DNA of 64,000 nucleotides from Heloderma charlesbogerti (GCA_026122225.1 JANEZZ010000476.1:62001-126000), one strand, 5' to 3'; shown: positions 34,744 to 46,187, counted from the first letter of the stretch. The notes: generated from the letters alone by a model not told the origin. Translations and numbers: made by a program.

Positions 34744-35359
34744 TTTTTAAACACAAAAAATACTTTTTATTCTATTTTTTATCTTTATAAATGAAATAAA
34801 CAGTACCAACAACCTAATCATTACCTACAGTTTCCCAACAATACAATATTCTTAGGAGGACACAGCAATATCGTAAAAGAGAGAGAGAAAAAAAAGAAAA
34901 CAGAAGAAGGAGAAGGAAGAAGGAAGCAAGAAAGAAAATGAAAAAATATAAAAAGTTACTTAAAAGGATTAAATTTAAACTCTATTACACACAAACTTCA
35001 AATACCATTCTACTTAAAAGTTATACCTATAACATTGGCAATATTTCAATTCAGTACAGCATAGATAATCAACCTTACATTTCAATATCATATCATCAGT
35101 CTTATAGCAAGGCAGCAGGCCTACAATTCACTTCCAATAACCATATATTGCCCTTCAGTTAACATATAATAGTAGAGCTTAACAATTTAACCAGCCAAAG
35201 ATATTACTAACCAAAGTCTCATAATAATGATAGTAATAATAATAAAAAGGAAGGAAATTAGAAAGGATGAGTAATAATAATAACAACTCACTAATAAGTT
35301 TTATACTGTTATATAATAATAAATCTTAAAATCAACCTTACAACAGTCACTAATTTTGT

Positions 35360-35626
35360 TGTTGTTGTTCAGTCGTTCAGTCGTGTCCGACTCTTCGTGA
35401 CCCCATGGACCATGGCACGCCAGGCCTTCCTGTCCTGCGTTCTCTCCCGGAGCGTGCTCAAGTTCATATTCATTGCATCCGTGATGCTATCTAGCTATCT
35501 CATCCTCTGCCGTCCCCTTCTCCTTTTGCCTTCAGTCTTTCCCAGCATCAGGGTCTTTTCCAGGGAGTTTTCTCTTTGCATTAGGTGGCCAAAATATTGG
35601 AGCTTCACCTTCATTATCTGTCCTTC
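35360..35626 (-). mobile_element. BovB LINE 3' end, 267 bp, 12-bp TSD
   Basis: The TSD CACTAATTTTGT lies at 35348-35359 and 35627-35638. The plus strand starts with the (TTG)n tail and the TCAGTCGTGTCCGACTCTTC hallmark. On the minus strand the C-terminal reverse-transcriptase-ORF residues EGQIMKVKLQYFGHLM and RRRRGRQRMR-like sequence are readable. Confidence 0.95.
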
Positions 35627-35643
35627 CACTAATTTTGTACTAG

Positions 35644-35868
35644 ATTTTTCTTTTCTTTTAAATCCTTTCTCTTTAAAACAGATATGATATACTGTACTTA
35701 AATCTACTGTCTGAGGGTGTATAGAAATGTGCACAATCATTTATATATCTAGTACAAAATTAGATATATAAATGATTGTGCACATTTCTATACACCCTCA
35801 GACAGTAGATTTAAGTACAGTATATCATATCTGTTTTAAAGAGAAAGGATTTAAAAGAAAAGAAAAAT
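35644..35868. repeat. Perfect inverted repeat, 108-bp arms, 9-bp spacer
   Basis: 35644-35751 is the exact reverse complement of 35761-35868, with spacer 35752-35760. The 15-mer CTAATTTTGTACTAG at 35629-35643 is also inverted at the junction (35750-35764), so the left arm is itself bounded by inverted 15-mers. Confidence 0.95.
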
Positions 35869-35983
35869 GAGAGAAAAAAGATGGATATATATGAGCAATT
35901 ATCTCTGGCCTAGCCTGGATCTTACAAGACTAACCATAGCCAGTTCACAAAACAGCCCCATAAACTGGAACTCCGTAGTTCTA

Positions 35984-37353
35984 TGGCCTTCCAAGGGCCT
36001 GATACCCTCATTCGATGCTGCATGACAAACCCAGTTAGTCCTGGATGTGTCCATGAGGTCTCACCCACTCTGCTGAAATCACTTTGAAGCAAGGGATGCT
36101 GGGGTTCTGCCGCTTAACCTTGCAAACTATTCCAAACTAACTACCCAAGTCTAACAGCCTAGGTCTTGCAAGCAGGAAGTGACGTCCTCCTTGCAGCCCC
36201 CTTCATGACCCTTTTTCTTGCCAGAAACGTCAGGCGTTTCACCACACACCAGCTTCTTCTTCAGGGTGGACCGAACAAGACCCTAGGAAAAGTATCTTTT
36301 AAACTCTTTGCTAGCTTCCAGAGTTCTTCCAGCTACAAACTGTAGCCTCCTCTTCTGTGCCACTGTGTGCGTGTGTTGCAGTTCATTCAAGTTTTGAACC
36401 AGTTTTTGGTCAGAAGCCCAACCGCTTTAGTGCAGCCTTATCCTGGTCATCCAGTGGGAAGGGTCCTGGCCAGGCTTACTGGGCTAGAAGCCACCTCCCT
36501 TGCACCCTTTTCATCCCATTGCGATCAAGCTGGTTGCTTTGGAAAAGCTGGCTGGACATGCAATGTACTCCTGAATTGAATAATCAGTAAGGGAGATTTG
36601 GAAGAGGGAACAAGGAGGGACTGTAAACAGGGCACTGGAAATTGGAGTGAACATGTGTGCTAGGTCTGGGTAACACTGGTCCTGCCATCTCCTCGACTGT
36701 GCACAAGGACTAGCCTTGGCACAGTGCCCATTGTTAAAGACAAGCCTCCACGAGCTCTTCCTTGCTCCCTGCTCTTACAAGTTCATCCCTGAACCTTTTT
36801 CTTTCTTTCACCACCCCCTAGTAGCATTAGAGCCCCAATTTGCAGGGCCCCAACCTCTGCAACGCCCTCAGAGCCATAGTCCAAACCAGTTTGACCCAGA
36901 CACTCCACGCATGTCCACAGCCTAGTCCTCCTTATACCACAGCCCTCAGTTTAGACACCAAGTGGATTCTTGAACTACCTTCTCCACCATTCAAACCTCA
37001 TGCACGGATGCCTATATTCTCCCCATTCCCATTTCCTACATATGCTTAATCTGCCTAGCTTGTTTGCAATATGAGCTGATTAAATCCATTTTAGAGTTCT
37101 TAGAAGTTTTTAGAATTACCAGCTAATTCCCCCAAATAATCACTGTGTATATTTTGATCCTTGCATGCTCAATACAATTCCCCTCTTTTCTAAGCTGCCT
37201 GTATATGTGTGCATCATTGGGTCACCTCTGCCAAGATGCACTACAACCAAGCTTAAAATGTCCCTTAACAGGTGTATCTTGGAACACATACATGTTTGCA
37301 CAAATGTCCAGAGAGGACATTTGGTAACAGCAGTCCATTCCTAGCTGCACTTA
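35984..37353. other. No gene or repeat recognised
   Basis: Moderate-GC, unique-looking DNA with short ORFs only (up to 77 codons). Confidence 0.4.
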
Positions 37354-37486
37354 GGGCGCAATCCTAAGCATGTTTAGACAGAGAAAAGGCCTACAACTCC
37401 CAGCATTCCCCAGCCAGCAAAGCTGGCAGGGGAATGCTGGGAGTTGTAGGCCTTTTCTCTGTCTAAACATGCATAGGATTGCGCCC
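37354..37486. mobile_element. PIF/Harbinger-like MITE, full palindrome (133 bp)
   Basis: TTA | GGGCGCAATCCTAAGCATG ... CATGCATAGGATTGCGCCC | TTA. The two halves are nearly perfect inverted repeats around CCAGCAAAGCTGG. The TTA/TAA duplication and GGG start fit PIF/Harbinger. This is the best-preserved copy in the window. Confidence 0.9.
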
Positions 37487-37489
37487 TTA

Positions 37490-38589
37490 GTTTTCTGAAT
37501 AGTGATATGTCATTTCCAACAGAAACATGTTATCTGCTAGGTTTGTGTCAGTACCGACTACTTCATGTCTGCATCAGCAGTCATCCCTCTGATCTTGTCC
37601 TGTTTGGGATTCTTTTTAGTCGGTCCTCTATGGCTCCACAATATAGTTTCCGAAATACAGTTGCATCCATTTCACTTTCTGTTTAATGGCCTGTAACATG
37701 AGCAATAACAAGAGGAAGGGTTTTTTTAATTGAACGCATAATGTACTTACAGCCCAATTCAGCAAAGCTTCAGCAAAGCTCCATCTTACCAAGGAGATTT
37801 TGTGATCTTCCTCCATCATCTCGCTCCTACACAGCTGAGGCAAAACAAAGACAAAAATGACAAGCCACTAGACGTTCAGCCAGAATTGGTTGATCCACTC
37901 CAACCAAGCCAGGTCAGAACCACTTGCATCCTGCTCTTGGAGGCAACAAGATTCTCCACCTCTGGTGACTAGGGGGTGTCTCCACGCATGATTTACTGCA
38001 AAGTTGCTGTGTTCAGAACACATGATGTTATGGCCATTTCACAACCACCCCAGAGTTTCGTGCTGAAAAACCGGTTCTTCTGTGACTACTTTTAGTCCTA
38101 TTGTTTTCCTTAATTTGGCTTGTCTGCACTTCTGTTGTGGTGTGCATCACCCTCTGCATTCACTCTGACATGATTTCCCTGTCCAGGGGTGTGTCTTGCA
38201 CCTGGACATAACCTCACTGACCCCAGTCAAGGGGTGTTTCCCCAATGTTTTCCCTGCCTGTGTTTCCCTGATGTTTCTACCATTTCATGGCTGGCCATCA
38301 GAGTTCTAAGCTACCTCATGGCATTTATGTCACCTTGCCTATCACTAAACTCTGGTGGCCATCCCCACAAAGTATAGGTGTGCTCTGAGCAGTCCCTAAC
38401 TTTTTTTTAAGTAAAGCATTAAAGCAAAATAGCACTTTTGTCGGGCAATAGCCCGACATTAAAGCAAATAGCACCTACACCCCCATCTCACTACTGCACA
38501 ATAGTGAGATAGGAGCTATAGGACTTACTGGCAAATGTGCAATAGTGAGATGGGGAGGGAAAGAAATAAAAACAAAATTGGTGAAATCG
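37490..38589. other. Unassigned; small hairpins at 38438-38460 and 38480-38560
   Basis: TGTCGGGCAATAGCCCGACA is a perfect hairpin inside a short ATTAAAGCAAA direct repeat. CTCACTA..TAGTGAG inversions follow. This may be a degraded TIR element. Confidence 0.45.
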
Positions 38590-39080
38590 GTCATAGGTTG
38601 GGGAAGGAGGTGTCTCATCAGAAGCAACTCCCATTGTGGTCAATGAGGCGTGTTTCCTAAATATTGATGCTGCATTTCTTTACTGTTTGCTTTGTTGCTG
38701 TAAGGAAGTAATTAATCTAAAGCTTCACATTATGGGAGCTTCAGGGGAAGGAGATGGGGGGGTAGAGCCTGGAAGAGGGGAGCCGCTCTTATCGCATGAG
38801 ATTCTGATGACATTCACTCCAACTCCCACCCCCACCCCACCCGGAAGTGTGTTCCTGTGAAGCAACTTAGAATGGTGTGGTACACTCCTTCATGGAGCCC
38901 TGCACAGATCAAAGCCAGTTCCTTGAAAAATCCAGGTAAGCAACCATTCACTTATCCTTCCATTGTCATGGAGACAATGGAGTGGTGCCAAGGGCATGAC
39001 TTGAGGGACGCGAGAGTCCATTGCAGAGTGAGCAGGAAACGTTCGAGACAGGGCTCAGACACTCTGCCAGGTTAGCCACT
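38590..39080. repeat. Diverged DNA-transposon-like repeat
   Basis: GAAGCAACTCCCATTGTGGTCAATGAGGC and ATTGTCATGGAGACAATGG recur in altered order at 60850-61190. No clean termini. Confidence 0.4.
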
Positions 39081-39297
39081 CATGACAGCCAACGTAGGAA
39101 GGAGCCACCCTAAGGGAGGGGCACTCCTGCAAAGCTAGTCTGGCATGAAGCTCTTGCCCAGACTGCTGGCAATTTTCCTAACTTCCACTTCGTATCCTCT
39201 ATTGATCTTCCTAGATGTGTGAATTAGCTGGTTCATTGCAGTATGAGAGTTTCCTAGAATTTGCATTTGTAGAGAAGCTACTCGTTAGCCAATAAAG

Positions 39298-40087
39298 TGG
39301 GGATGTCAGAGAATTCCACCACGGATCTCGGTGAGGCCGAATGCCAGTGCATTCGGCCCTCCCGAAATCCATGGCGGAATGGCGTGCCACCCCCCCCCCA
39401 GGGATCCCCCCCAGGACAAGACTTACCTGGGGCGGATGTTCTGAACGGCGGCAGCTGCGGTGGCTGCGGCTGGTCTTCCAACCGGCTGCCGCTGCTGCCA
39501 TTTGCAGTCTCGTCTTTTGGTTTTTTTACATCATGATAGGCTACGTAAAGACTTACGTAGCCTATCTCGGCTAGGTTAAAAAAAAATGCATACGCAAATG
39601 GCGGCGGCTATGGCCGCTGCCATTTGCGTTCCTTATTTTTTGCCATCTTAGGCTACATAAATATTTACATAGACTAAGACGAAGACAAGAAAGGGGAACG
39701 CAAAAAGCGCCCAGTACGCTATTTGCGTTCCCCTTTCTTTTCTTCGTCTTAGTCTATTTACGTAGATTTACGTAGACTAAGATGGCGAAAAATAAGGAAC
39801 GCAAATCGCGGTGGCTGTAGCCGCCGCCATTTGTGTACACATTTTTTTATTTTTTTTTTAATCTATCCAGAGCCCTCCGCGGCCGGAAATCCGGCTGCAG
39901 ACGGCCCTGGACTGGGCCTGGCCGGCTGCTCCGCAGAGCTGCCGCAGAGCACAGCCAGCCATCGAGGATTCAGGGGGGAAGACCGGATCGCCTCCCCCCC
40001 ATTGAGGATTCTGGGGGCAAGGACGGAATGCCTCCCCCCCCCATGAACAGAATCCGCGAAAAGATAAGTGACTTTCATACATCCCTA
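39298..40087. mobile_element. TAGGGATG hAT-like foldback element, copy C (790 bp)
   Basis: It begins TGGGGATGTCAGAGAATTCC and ends GACTTTCATACATCCCTA. The octamer CAATAAAG is identical at 39290-39297 and 40088-40095. The left end carries a GCCGAATGC/GCATTCGGC stem inside an ATTCCACCACGGAT/ATCCATGGCGGAAT stem. The interior has hairpins ACGCAAATGGCGGC..GCCATTTGCGT and several TACGTA palindromes. The outward donor CAG|GTAAGT lies on the minus strand at 39429-39421. The right-hand equivalent has decayed to AAGATAAGT (40061-40069). Confidence 0.9.
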
Positions 40088-40137
40088 CAATAAAGTAGTG
40101 TTAGCCGGGAGCTTTGTTTGCAAAGGAAGAGGATGGA

Positions 40138-40338
40138 GGAACGTGACATACATGCTACATTAAATTCATAACATGCATGCAGCTGATATTCACCTTTTAA
40201 ACCTCCAAGTAAGCATGGACCACCATGCACAGGTAAGGAAGAATTAAACTTTCCTATTAAGCCACTTTCTTCACCTAAGTTTGCCCCGCCCCCAACCCCT
40301 CTATTGGTGCCAATGGAGGTTGGGTGTTGATTTTTTAG

Positions 40339-40385
<47 letters not shown>

Positions 40386-40440
40386 TAAATGGGTGGGAAG
40401 TGGCTTATGGGAAGATTTACTCCTCCCCTACCCACACACA
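40138..40440. repeat. ACATGCTACATTAAAT repeat with (TG)n
   Basis: GACATACATGCTACATTAAAT..CCAAGTAAGCATGG..CATGCACAGGTAAGG corresponds to 49668-49935 and, more weakly, 47945-48230. It contains a clean TG microsatellite at 40342-40382. Confidence 0.6.
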
Positions 40441-40647
40441 GTGGTCCAGGGCCACTCCAAATTGGGGGTCCTTGCACTTATTTTGAGATTTTAAAAGTTA
40501 GGAAGAGCTGCAAGCTATGTATTTAACACAGTGTGTAGCGTAGACCTCAGAAATGTACCAGTCCCAGAGTCCCTTGTGAAAATGCCTCAGAATCATTTCT
40601 GAGAGATCTGCAAAGACGGAAAGGTCAAAATCTTTTCCATACACCTC

Positions 40648-41168
40648 TAGGGAGTTGATACTCACCTCCAAGTCTGCTGGGGGGTCCGTGGGGGGGAGGT
40701 GATCCAATCCTCCCCCCGGAATCCTCCCCGGACAGCTCTGCTCTGAGGCAAGTCCATGGAGCTGCCGGCTAGGTCTGTCCACTGCCGGACTGCCGGTTTT
40801 CAGACGCAAATGGAATCCAGTGTAGTGGATGCCATTTGCATCCCTGTCTTTTGCTGTGATGGGCTATGTAAATCTTTAATATTTACGTAATATTACGTAA
40901 TAATAATAATACGTAAATATTTACATAGCCTATCACGGCAAACAGCAGGGATGCAAATGGCATCCGCTACGCCGGACGCCATTTGAATCCGAAGACAGGC
41001 AGGAGCGGATGGAACAGGCGGCAGCGGATGGCTGGCAGCAGGTAGGATCCAGCTCCACGTGGATTCCCCCAGGTTGGGGAGGTGAGTCTTTCACTCAGCC
41101 ATGGACTCCGAGGGAGTCTAAAAATCTGGCCTCATTGGAGTCCATGGTGGAATTCTCTGCCATCCCTA
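40648..41168. mobile_element. TAGGGATG hAT-like foldback element, copy D (521 bp)
   Basis: The left end is diverged (TAGGGAGTTGATACTCACC) and the right end reads GGAATTCTCTGCCATCCCTA. The interior has GATGCAAATGGCATCC hairpins and ACGTAAATATTTACATAGCC palindromes. The right end carries a CCATGGACTCC/GGAGTCCATGG stem (41099-41146). Outward donors AG|GTGAGT occur at both ends (minus near 40667; plus at 41080-41087). Flanking octamers do not match. Confidence 0.75.
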
Positions 41169-42399
41169 CGTCTCCCAAGCGCTTTTCACTTGCAGGGAGC
41201 AAGATCTGTATCTTTCTCCCCCTAAGGACAGAAGAACAGTTGGGAGTGACTTTGAGTGGAAAAGCATCCAGAAAGGAACAGGTTAAACTGCCTCCCCATC
41301 CCGACCAGCCATTCTTCCCCAAGTTTGCGGACTTCTGCTTTTCATTTTTTTGAAAAACCTATGATACGCACCTGCTGTATAGCATCTAGTTTGCTCAGCA
41401 ATGGCGGGCCAGTCAACTTGCCCATTACTGCCTATCTTCACATGTGTTGCGTTCTTTGAAAAGCAAGAATTTAGATGTTTCCACCACATAAACAGTTTTT
41501 TTTAATTGTTCAAGCAGCTTGATGTATTATTAGCATTAAGCATTTTATATATCTGTTCTTGACAGCTGGATTCAAGCTGAGTGCCATTTTACTTTTGGAG
41601 CACACCAGAAATATGAAAATAATACCAAATTCTGGATTATGTCTCCCTGATTGTTAAGACTGGCCACAAAGAATGAACTTGCTTTCAGAGCCAAGATATC
41701 ATCAGATGTCCAATGAGGTAGGTCTTTGTGGATTTCCTTCTGGGTTTCTCATGACATCCCTGTGTGAACAAAAGCCGTTCAAATGTGCTAAAAAACCTCA
41801 GTGACACCAATTTGTTGGTGTCATCAGACTACCATGGCATGGCTGGAAAAATCATCAGTAGATCTTATACTCTGGGGATCAGAAGGGGCAGCTGATGAAC
41901 TTTTAAAACATCTTTGGTTTGTGTACCACTGCCCAGATATCCCCTCCCATCCTTTTTGCTGTCAATTTCTCTACGAGGAAGGGAAAAGAAAAGAAAAGAA
42001 AAGAAAAGAATCACTTGTGAAGCAGTCTTCAAGAAGAGAATGTTGCTGGGCTGTTCATCAGCAAGAGGCAAATATTTTTAATTAACTTGCTGAAGTTCTG
42101 TGCCAACAGTGATTAAGTCTCAGGCATTCACATTTGCAAACCAATTAGTAAAGCAGCTGAATTTGAAGCTCTGCCTTCTGGTTATTCAACCATTCCTTTG
42201 AGAGGTGTGTGTCCCCTAACTGTTTGGATTAGTTAGCTAATGATTGCCACTATTTTATTTTAGCACAGACTGATGTTTGGCTAGAGAAAAGACAAAATAA
42301 ACCACTACAGGAAACTGCCAAACAGATGGTACTGTGCTGTGTCCACTTTTACACCATTTTGCTTGATAGCATAATACACCATTATGCAACAAGCAATGG
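41169..42399. other. Unique-looking DNA; (AAAAG)n at 41983-42010
   Basis: One pentanucleotide microsatellite. 42070-42230 is AT-rich and repeat-free. No exon supported. Confidence 0.4.
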
Positions 42400-42475
42400 C
42401 AATTTATTTATTACATATCTAACCCACCCAATAACTAATCTTCTCTGGGTGGATTACAAGCAGTTGCAACACACT
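42400..42475 (-). mobile_element. LINE 3' end fragment
   Basis: TTTATTTATTACATATCTAACCCACCC..TTCTCTGGGTGGATTACAAG is a diverged copy of the inverted LINE terminus seen at 12043 and 17900. Confidence 0.5.
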
Positions 42476-42490
42476 GGAATTTAGTAATGA

Positions 42491-42612
42491 AGCCTTCCCC
42501 AACCTCGTGTCCCCCTGATGTTTTTGGACTTCAGTTCCCATCAGCCCCAGCCAGGGTGGCCAATGGTCAGGAATGCTGGGAGTTGTAGTCCAAAGCTTCT
42601 GGAGGGCACCAG
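42491..42612. mobile_element. Foldback MITE, CAGCCTTCCCCAACCTGG family
   Basis: CCTTCCCCAACCTCGTG at the left is mirrored by TTCTGGAGGGCACCAG at the right, around AGCCCCAGCCAGGGTGGCCAATGG. It immediately precedes the hAT at 42626. Confidence 0.7.
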
Positions 42613-42625
42613 TTGCACTAACATT

Positions 42626-43352
42626 CAGTGGAGGCTGGTGGCTCCGATTTCAGTGGGGTTGTAAATCCATTCTGGGTTTCAGTCAGAACCAGCCAGAACT
42701 CTAAAGGAGCTATCCAAGGCACTGAAACTATTCTGGGTATAGGGTTCAGCACCTTTGATAGCTCCTTTAGAGTTTGTATTGGCCCCAGGAGCATAGCCAA
42801 GTCATTTGTAGCGTTAGAGGGGCCTAGATATCCATAATGCTTGCTTAAGTTCATTATTTGTGCAATTCCCATGCTAGTAAGCCTCTGAGCATGTGCAGAT
42901 GACTCAAAAGGCCAATAACAGCCTTCTTGGTGCATTCCTTGCTAATGAGGAGAGGCTTTATCTCTGATGTGCCTGGGAAGCAAAGTCTGTTTACAGGTGG
43001 CTGTGCCTGAGAACCAAACACTCCTAGACTATGCTGAGAATGAGCGCGAGGGGCACGTGCTGCTGAAACGCTGCTTATTGCTGACATGGAGAGTATAAGG
43101 CCCATTGTGCCCAGTGGCTCGTGGTTCAGAGAAGCTGTCTGATCCAACCATTGGGTACACCTGTGTGCTGTAAGTTACTCAGTAAAGTACTCCTTGTAAG
43201 CAAACCTTTGAGTCTGATTTATCACTGTCTTGGCACTTCTAATCTAAGTTAGAACACCCATGGCTGGTGCAACACAGAGTTCTGGCTGGTTCTGATTGAA
43301 ATCCAGAATGAATTCACAGCTCCACCAGAATCGGAGCCACCAGCCTACACTG
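42626..43352. mobile_element. hAT-like MITE split by an LTR (net ~220 bp)
   Basis: It begins CAGTGGAGGCTGGTGGCTCC and ends GGAGCCACCAGCCTACACTG. TIR similarity extends about 75 bp. The flanks CTAACATT and CTAATGTT agree at 6 of 8. Same family as 24749-26454. Confidence 0.85.
42775..43276 (+). mobile_element. Solo LTR, 502 bp, inside the hAT MITE
   Basis: It begins TGTATTGG and ends GTGCAACACA. The TSD GAGTT is at 42770-42774 and 43277-43281. A TATA-like GTATAAGG lies at 43092-43099 and an AGTAAA at 43181, in the right order and spacing for U3-R on the plus strand. No internal genes remain. Confidence 0.85.
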
Positions 43353-43380
43353 CTAATGTTTATTGAAGACCTGAATGTAG

Positions 43381-43605
43381 GGGCTGGATCCAGGAACTGC
43401 CTTTTGTGAGAGGAAGGGGTCCTCTCATGGAAGGTCCCTCCCTGTGATCTTTTTAGATTCCCTTCCCCCGCACACCATTCAGCAGGGTCTTCTGATGCTC
43501 TGCGTAGCATTTCCAGGGGGCTGGAGGGGCTGCTGTGGGAAGGAGGGGGCAGGGATGTCTACGTCCGTCAGCACAGTTGATGCAGCATAAATTTGGATCC
43601 AGCCC
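43381..43605. mobile_element. Short TIR element, GGGCTGGATCCA termini (225 bp)
   Basis: GGGCTGGATCCAGGAACTGCC at the left is inverted as TTTGGATCCAGCCC at the right. AATGT occurs next to both ends but not in perfect register. Superfamily not determined. Confidence 0.6.
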
Positions 43606-44849
43606 AATGTTTCTGCTCTCCCCTATTTGTGAAACCATACTGACCTGCCTTATAAGGTGGCATTTGAGATCACTGTATTATGAACCAGTTTGAATGCTCA
43701 GAGAAGTGCTCCTAAACACCTGATGAACCAGTTATCCCACACTTTGCTCCACAAGACTGCCATGACAATAAAAGCAAAAAAATTGTAACCAAAAGACTCA
43801 TTTAGAAACCTTAAATTCATTATGATTTTTAAAAAATTCTTTCTAAGACCGTTAGAAATACTCAAAGCATCCACACTTTGCACTAATAATGGCAGTATAA
43901 AGGAGTTCGCATAATAAGATCACATAAGAGTATCACAGGATGTCTACTGTTGTGGCTTTGTATCTGCCACATTCACGCAAGTTATGTGTAGCTAAATTGC
44001 TAATTAAGTGTGATTCTTGATATGCTTCTACCATGGTGTTGGGATGGTGCCCTATACTTGTTTTAATGAATATTCAAGAGTGGTTAATTTACACCCACTG
44101 ATAAATCCCTTCAGTCCTTAGAGTTCCTGTTTCTATGGTTTTCCTGTCTCCAAATACTGGCTGTCGAAGACAGTCTATGTCAGAGGCACAGAACCTCAGG
44201 GGTGGGAGTGGCTCTCCAGGGTTTCCAGAAGGACATGCCTTCATCCTCTGGCCCCACCACCTCCTCTCCCTCAAGCATTCAGTGGTTTCCCAGTTTGTGT
44301 GCGATTTTCCCCTGCATTTTAAAAAGGCAGAATGCCTCTCCTAAGGCTGAGTTACTGGCAGTGACAACGTTAAGAGAAAATCTGCTGATATTTTGGCTCT
44401 GCCTCGCTTTTGCCATCAGCCCCATCCACCACTGGAATGCGGCCCCAAGAGCTTCTCCAACATGGAATCTGGCCCTCAGGCTGAAAAAGGTTCAACACCT
44501 CTGGTCTACATGTTCTTTCTACTTGGTGCTGCTGCTGAGGGCCATGTTGCTATGCATGATAGTTTTCTTTACACTTGTGCAAGCTCCATTGACTCCAAAG
44601 GAGGCCTTTTTTTAACCACCCTGCGCGCGCACGCACGCGCGCGCATGTGTGTTTAATTCTGGGGGGAAACCAGGTGCAGGGAGGGCTTAACCCTTCCTTC
44701 CTGAAGCACCATGGCCATGATCTGAATTGGGGCCATGCGTATTTACAAAAGAATAAAGAAAACTATCACGCATAGCCAAACATGATATAATTAGCGTAAC
44801 GTGTAGTCTGGCCATGAAACAGACACATAAGGAGGACCACTTTTGCTCT
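43606..44849. other. No gene recognised; (GC)n/(CA)n at 44622-44652
   Basis: Unique-looking sequence with a GCGCGCGCACGCACGCGC alternating tract, a potential Z-DNA former. Confidence 0.45.
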
Positions 44850-45113
44850 GTTTGTTTGTTTGTTTGTTTGTTTATTGCATCTATACCCCGCCTTTTTTTT
44901 CCTCATGCAAGGAACCCAAGGTGGCTTACATTATCCTCCTCCTCTCCATTTTATCCTCACAACAACAACCCTGTGAGGTGGGTTGGGCTGGGAGTCTGTT
45001 ACTGGCCCAAAGTCACCCAGTGAGCTTCCATGACCGAGTGGGGACTAGAACCCGGATCTCCCAGCTCCTAGTCCAATACTCTTGCCACCACACCACACTG
45101 GCTCTCTGATCTG
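44850..45113 (-). mobile_element. CORE-SINE (MIR-like), near full length
   Basis: (TTTG)n at 44850-44878, then ATACCCCGCC.., CTCCATTTTATCCTCACAAC, CCCTGTGAGGTGGG, GGCCCAAAGTCACCCAGTGAGC and, at the right end, the inverted tRNA-like head (GAACCCGGATCTCCCAGCTCC..CCACCACACCAC). On the minus strand this is head, CORE, tail. A plus-strand copy is at 55263. Confidence 0.85.
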
Positions 45114-45229
45114 ATCTGAGAGCATCAAGTGACGAGCTGCGTGCACACACTGGCTTGTGGCACCAGCTGAGGCAAGCAGGGGCCGTGGTGTCCTATTACG
45201 CTGCTTGCAAGTTGCAGTCTCATTCTAAC

Positions 45230-46050
45230 CATGGACTACAATAGACTGAGTGCACAGGCAGCCCTGTAGCCGGGGCGGGGGGGTTACCCCTGGCTACAGG
45301 CTCTACTCCCCCTATTTTTTTTTTTATAAACAAATAATTAAAAAACCGTTTAAAGTTTTGCCTTGAAAGGCCTGCAAACCAGATGAATTCCGTGCACCCC
45401 ATTTTTGGGGTGCCCCTCCCCAGAAGGTTCAGGCTGGCCACAGGAGATGTGGCGATACCATTGTTTCCGAGTGTGGCATGCAGCGGGATCTGCTCCAGTC
45501 CTGCTTCTGCCAGAGCTCAGCTCCACTCCACTGTGTCACAGGACACCTTTGTGCCCTGGTACTGTGCGCTGTGGCTACAGCTCATACCCTGGCGCTCGCA
45601 GGGCCCTACCCACAGGAACAAGGGGGTGGCACTCTTGTTGCACCAATCACAACCCCAGTGCTGGCACAGCAGGAGCGGCTGGTGGCCTGGCACCTGCACT
45701 GCTCTTCCTGGTCTGGCCCACAGTCGCTCCACGTGGGATGTCCGTTGCACAATTTAGCAGGCCCGGGAGCCTTCTGCTCCTCTGAAGTGTATGCAGCGCA
45801 GCTCCCATCAAGCCAAGGATGCTCTGGGCGGTAGACAATGCGGCGCTTATGTCCCTGCCGATTCCCTCCCACAAGCGGCGCCCTCCACTCGTGCAATGGC
45901 ATTTCAGTGCTTCCGGGGGCACCCTGAAATGAGCAGAAATACTCGTTTCTGCTTGTTTTGTGCCTCCCTCCTGGAAGTGCTAAATGTCGGTTGCATGAGT
46001 GGTGGGTCCCACTTGCACAACGAATCAGCAGGACCCACCACTCGCAGAAG
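45230..46050. repeat. GC-rich, hairpin-rich repeat of unknown type
   Basis: Hairpins include CTGTAGCC..GGCTACAG (45263-45300), GCACCCCATTTTTGGGGTGC (45395-45415), GCAGAAATACTCGTTTCTGC (45933-45952) and GAGTGGTGGGTCC..GGACCCACCACTC (45998-46036). Overlapping ORFs of 90-126 codons on both strands look like composition artefacts. Confidence 0.4.
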
Positions 46051-46109
46051 GGAATCAGTGGGGAGGAAGGGAATCAGTGGGGTGTCAGTGCCTCATTGGA
46101 CACTACCCT

Positions 46110-46187
46110 CATTGGCCGCTGTGTGAACAGAGTGCTGGACTAGATGGGCCTTCAGTCTGATGCAGCAGGGCTCTTATGCTCTTATGC
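46110..46187 (+). mobile_element. CR1 LINE 3' terminus
   Basis: TTGGCCGCTGTGTGAACAGAG, TGCTGGACTAGATGGGCC, GATGCAGCAGGGCTCTTATG: the last ~80 bp of the CR1 family at 27428. Confidence 0.8.

Larger units (their letters stand above)
34744..35967 (-). mobile_element. A-tailed non-LTR retroposon, minus strand, 16-bp TSD
   Basis: GGAACTCCGTAGTTCT occurs at 34728-34743 and again at 35968-35983. Between them lies an insertion that starts on the plus strand with a T run (34742-34750), the inverted poly(A) tail. The AT-rich body could be the 3' UTR of an L1- or RTE-like LINE, but no coding motif is left to classify it. It carries a later BovB insertion (35360-35626) and a 108-bp perfect inverted repeat (35644-35868). 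Confidence 0.75.

Noticed and set aside
40930..40980. Octamer-like ATGCAAAT motifs in palindromic elements, considered as POU-factor sites
   Set aside because: Most copies read CGCAAAT instead, and the motif sits in the hairpin stem. Structural pairing explains it as well.
45383..45922. Cluster of 90-126-codon ORFs on both strands
   Set aside because: A GC-rich hairpin-rich repeat region; overlapping frames with Cys/His/Pro-rich content and no family resemblance.
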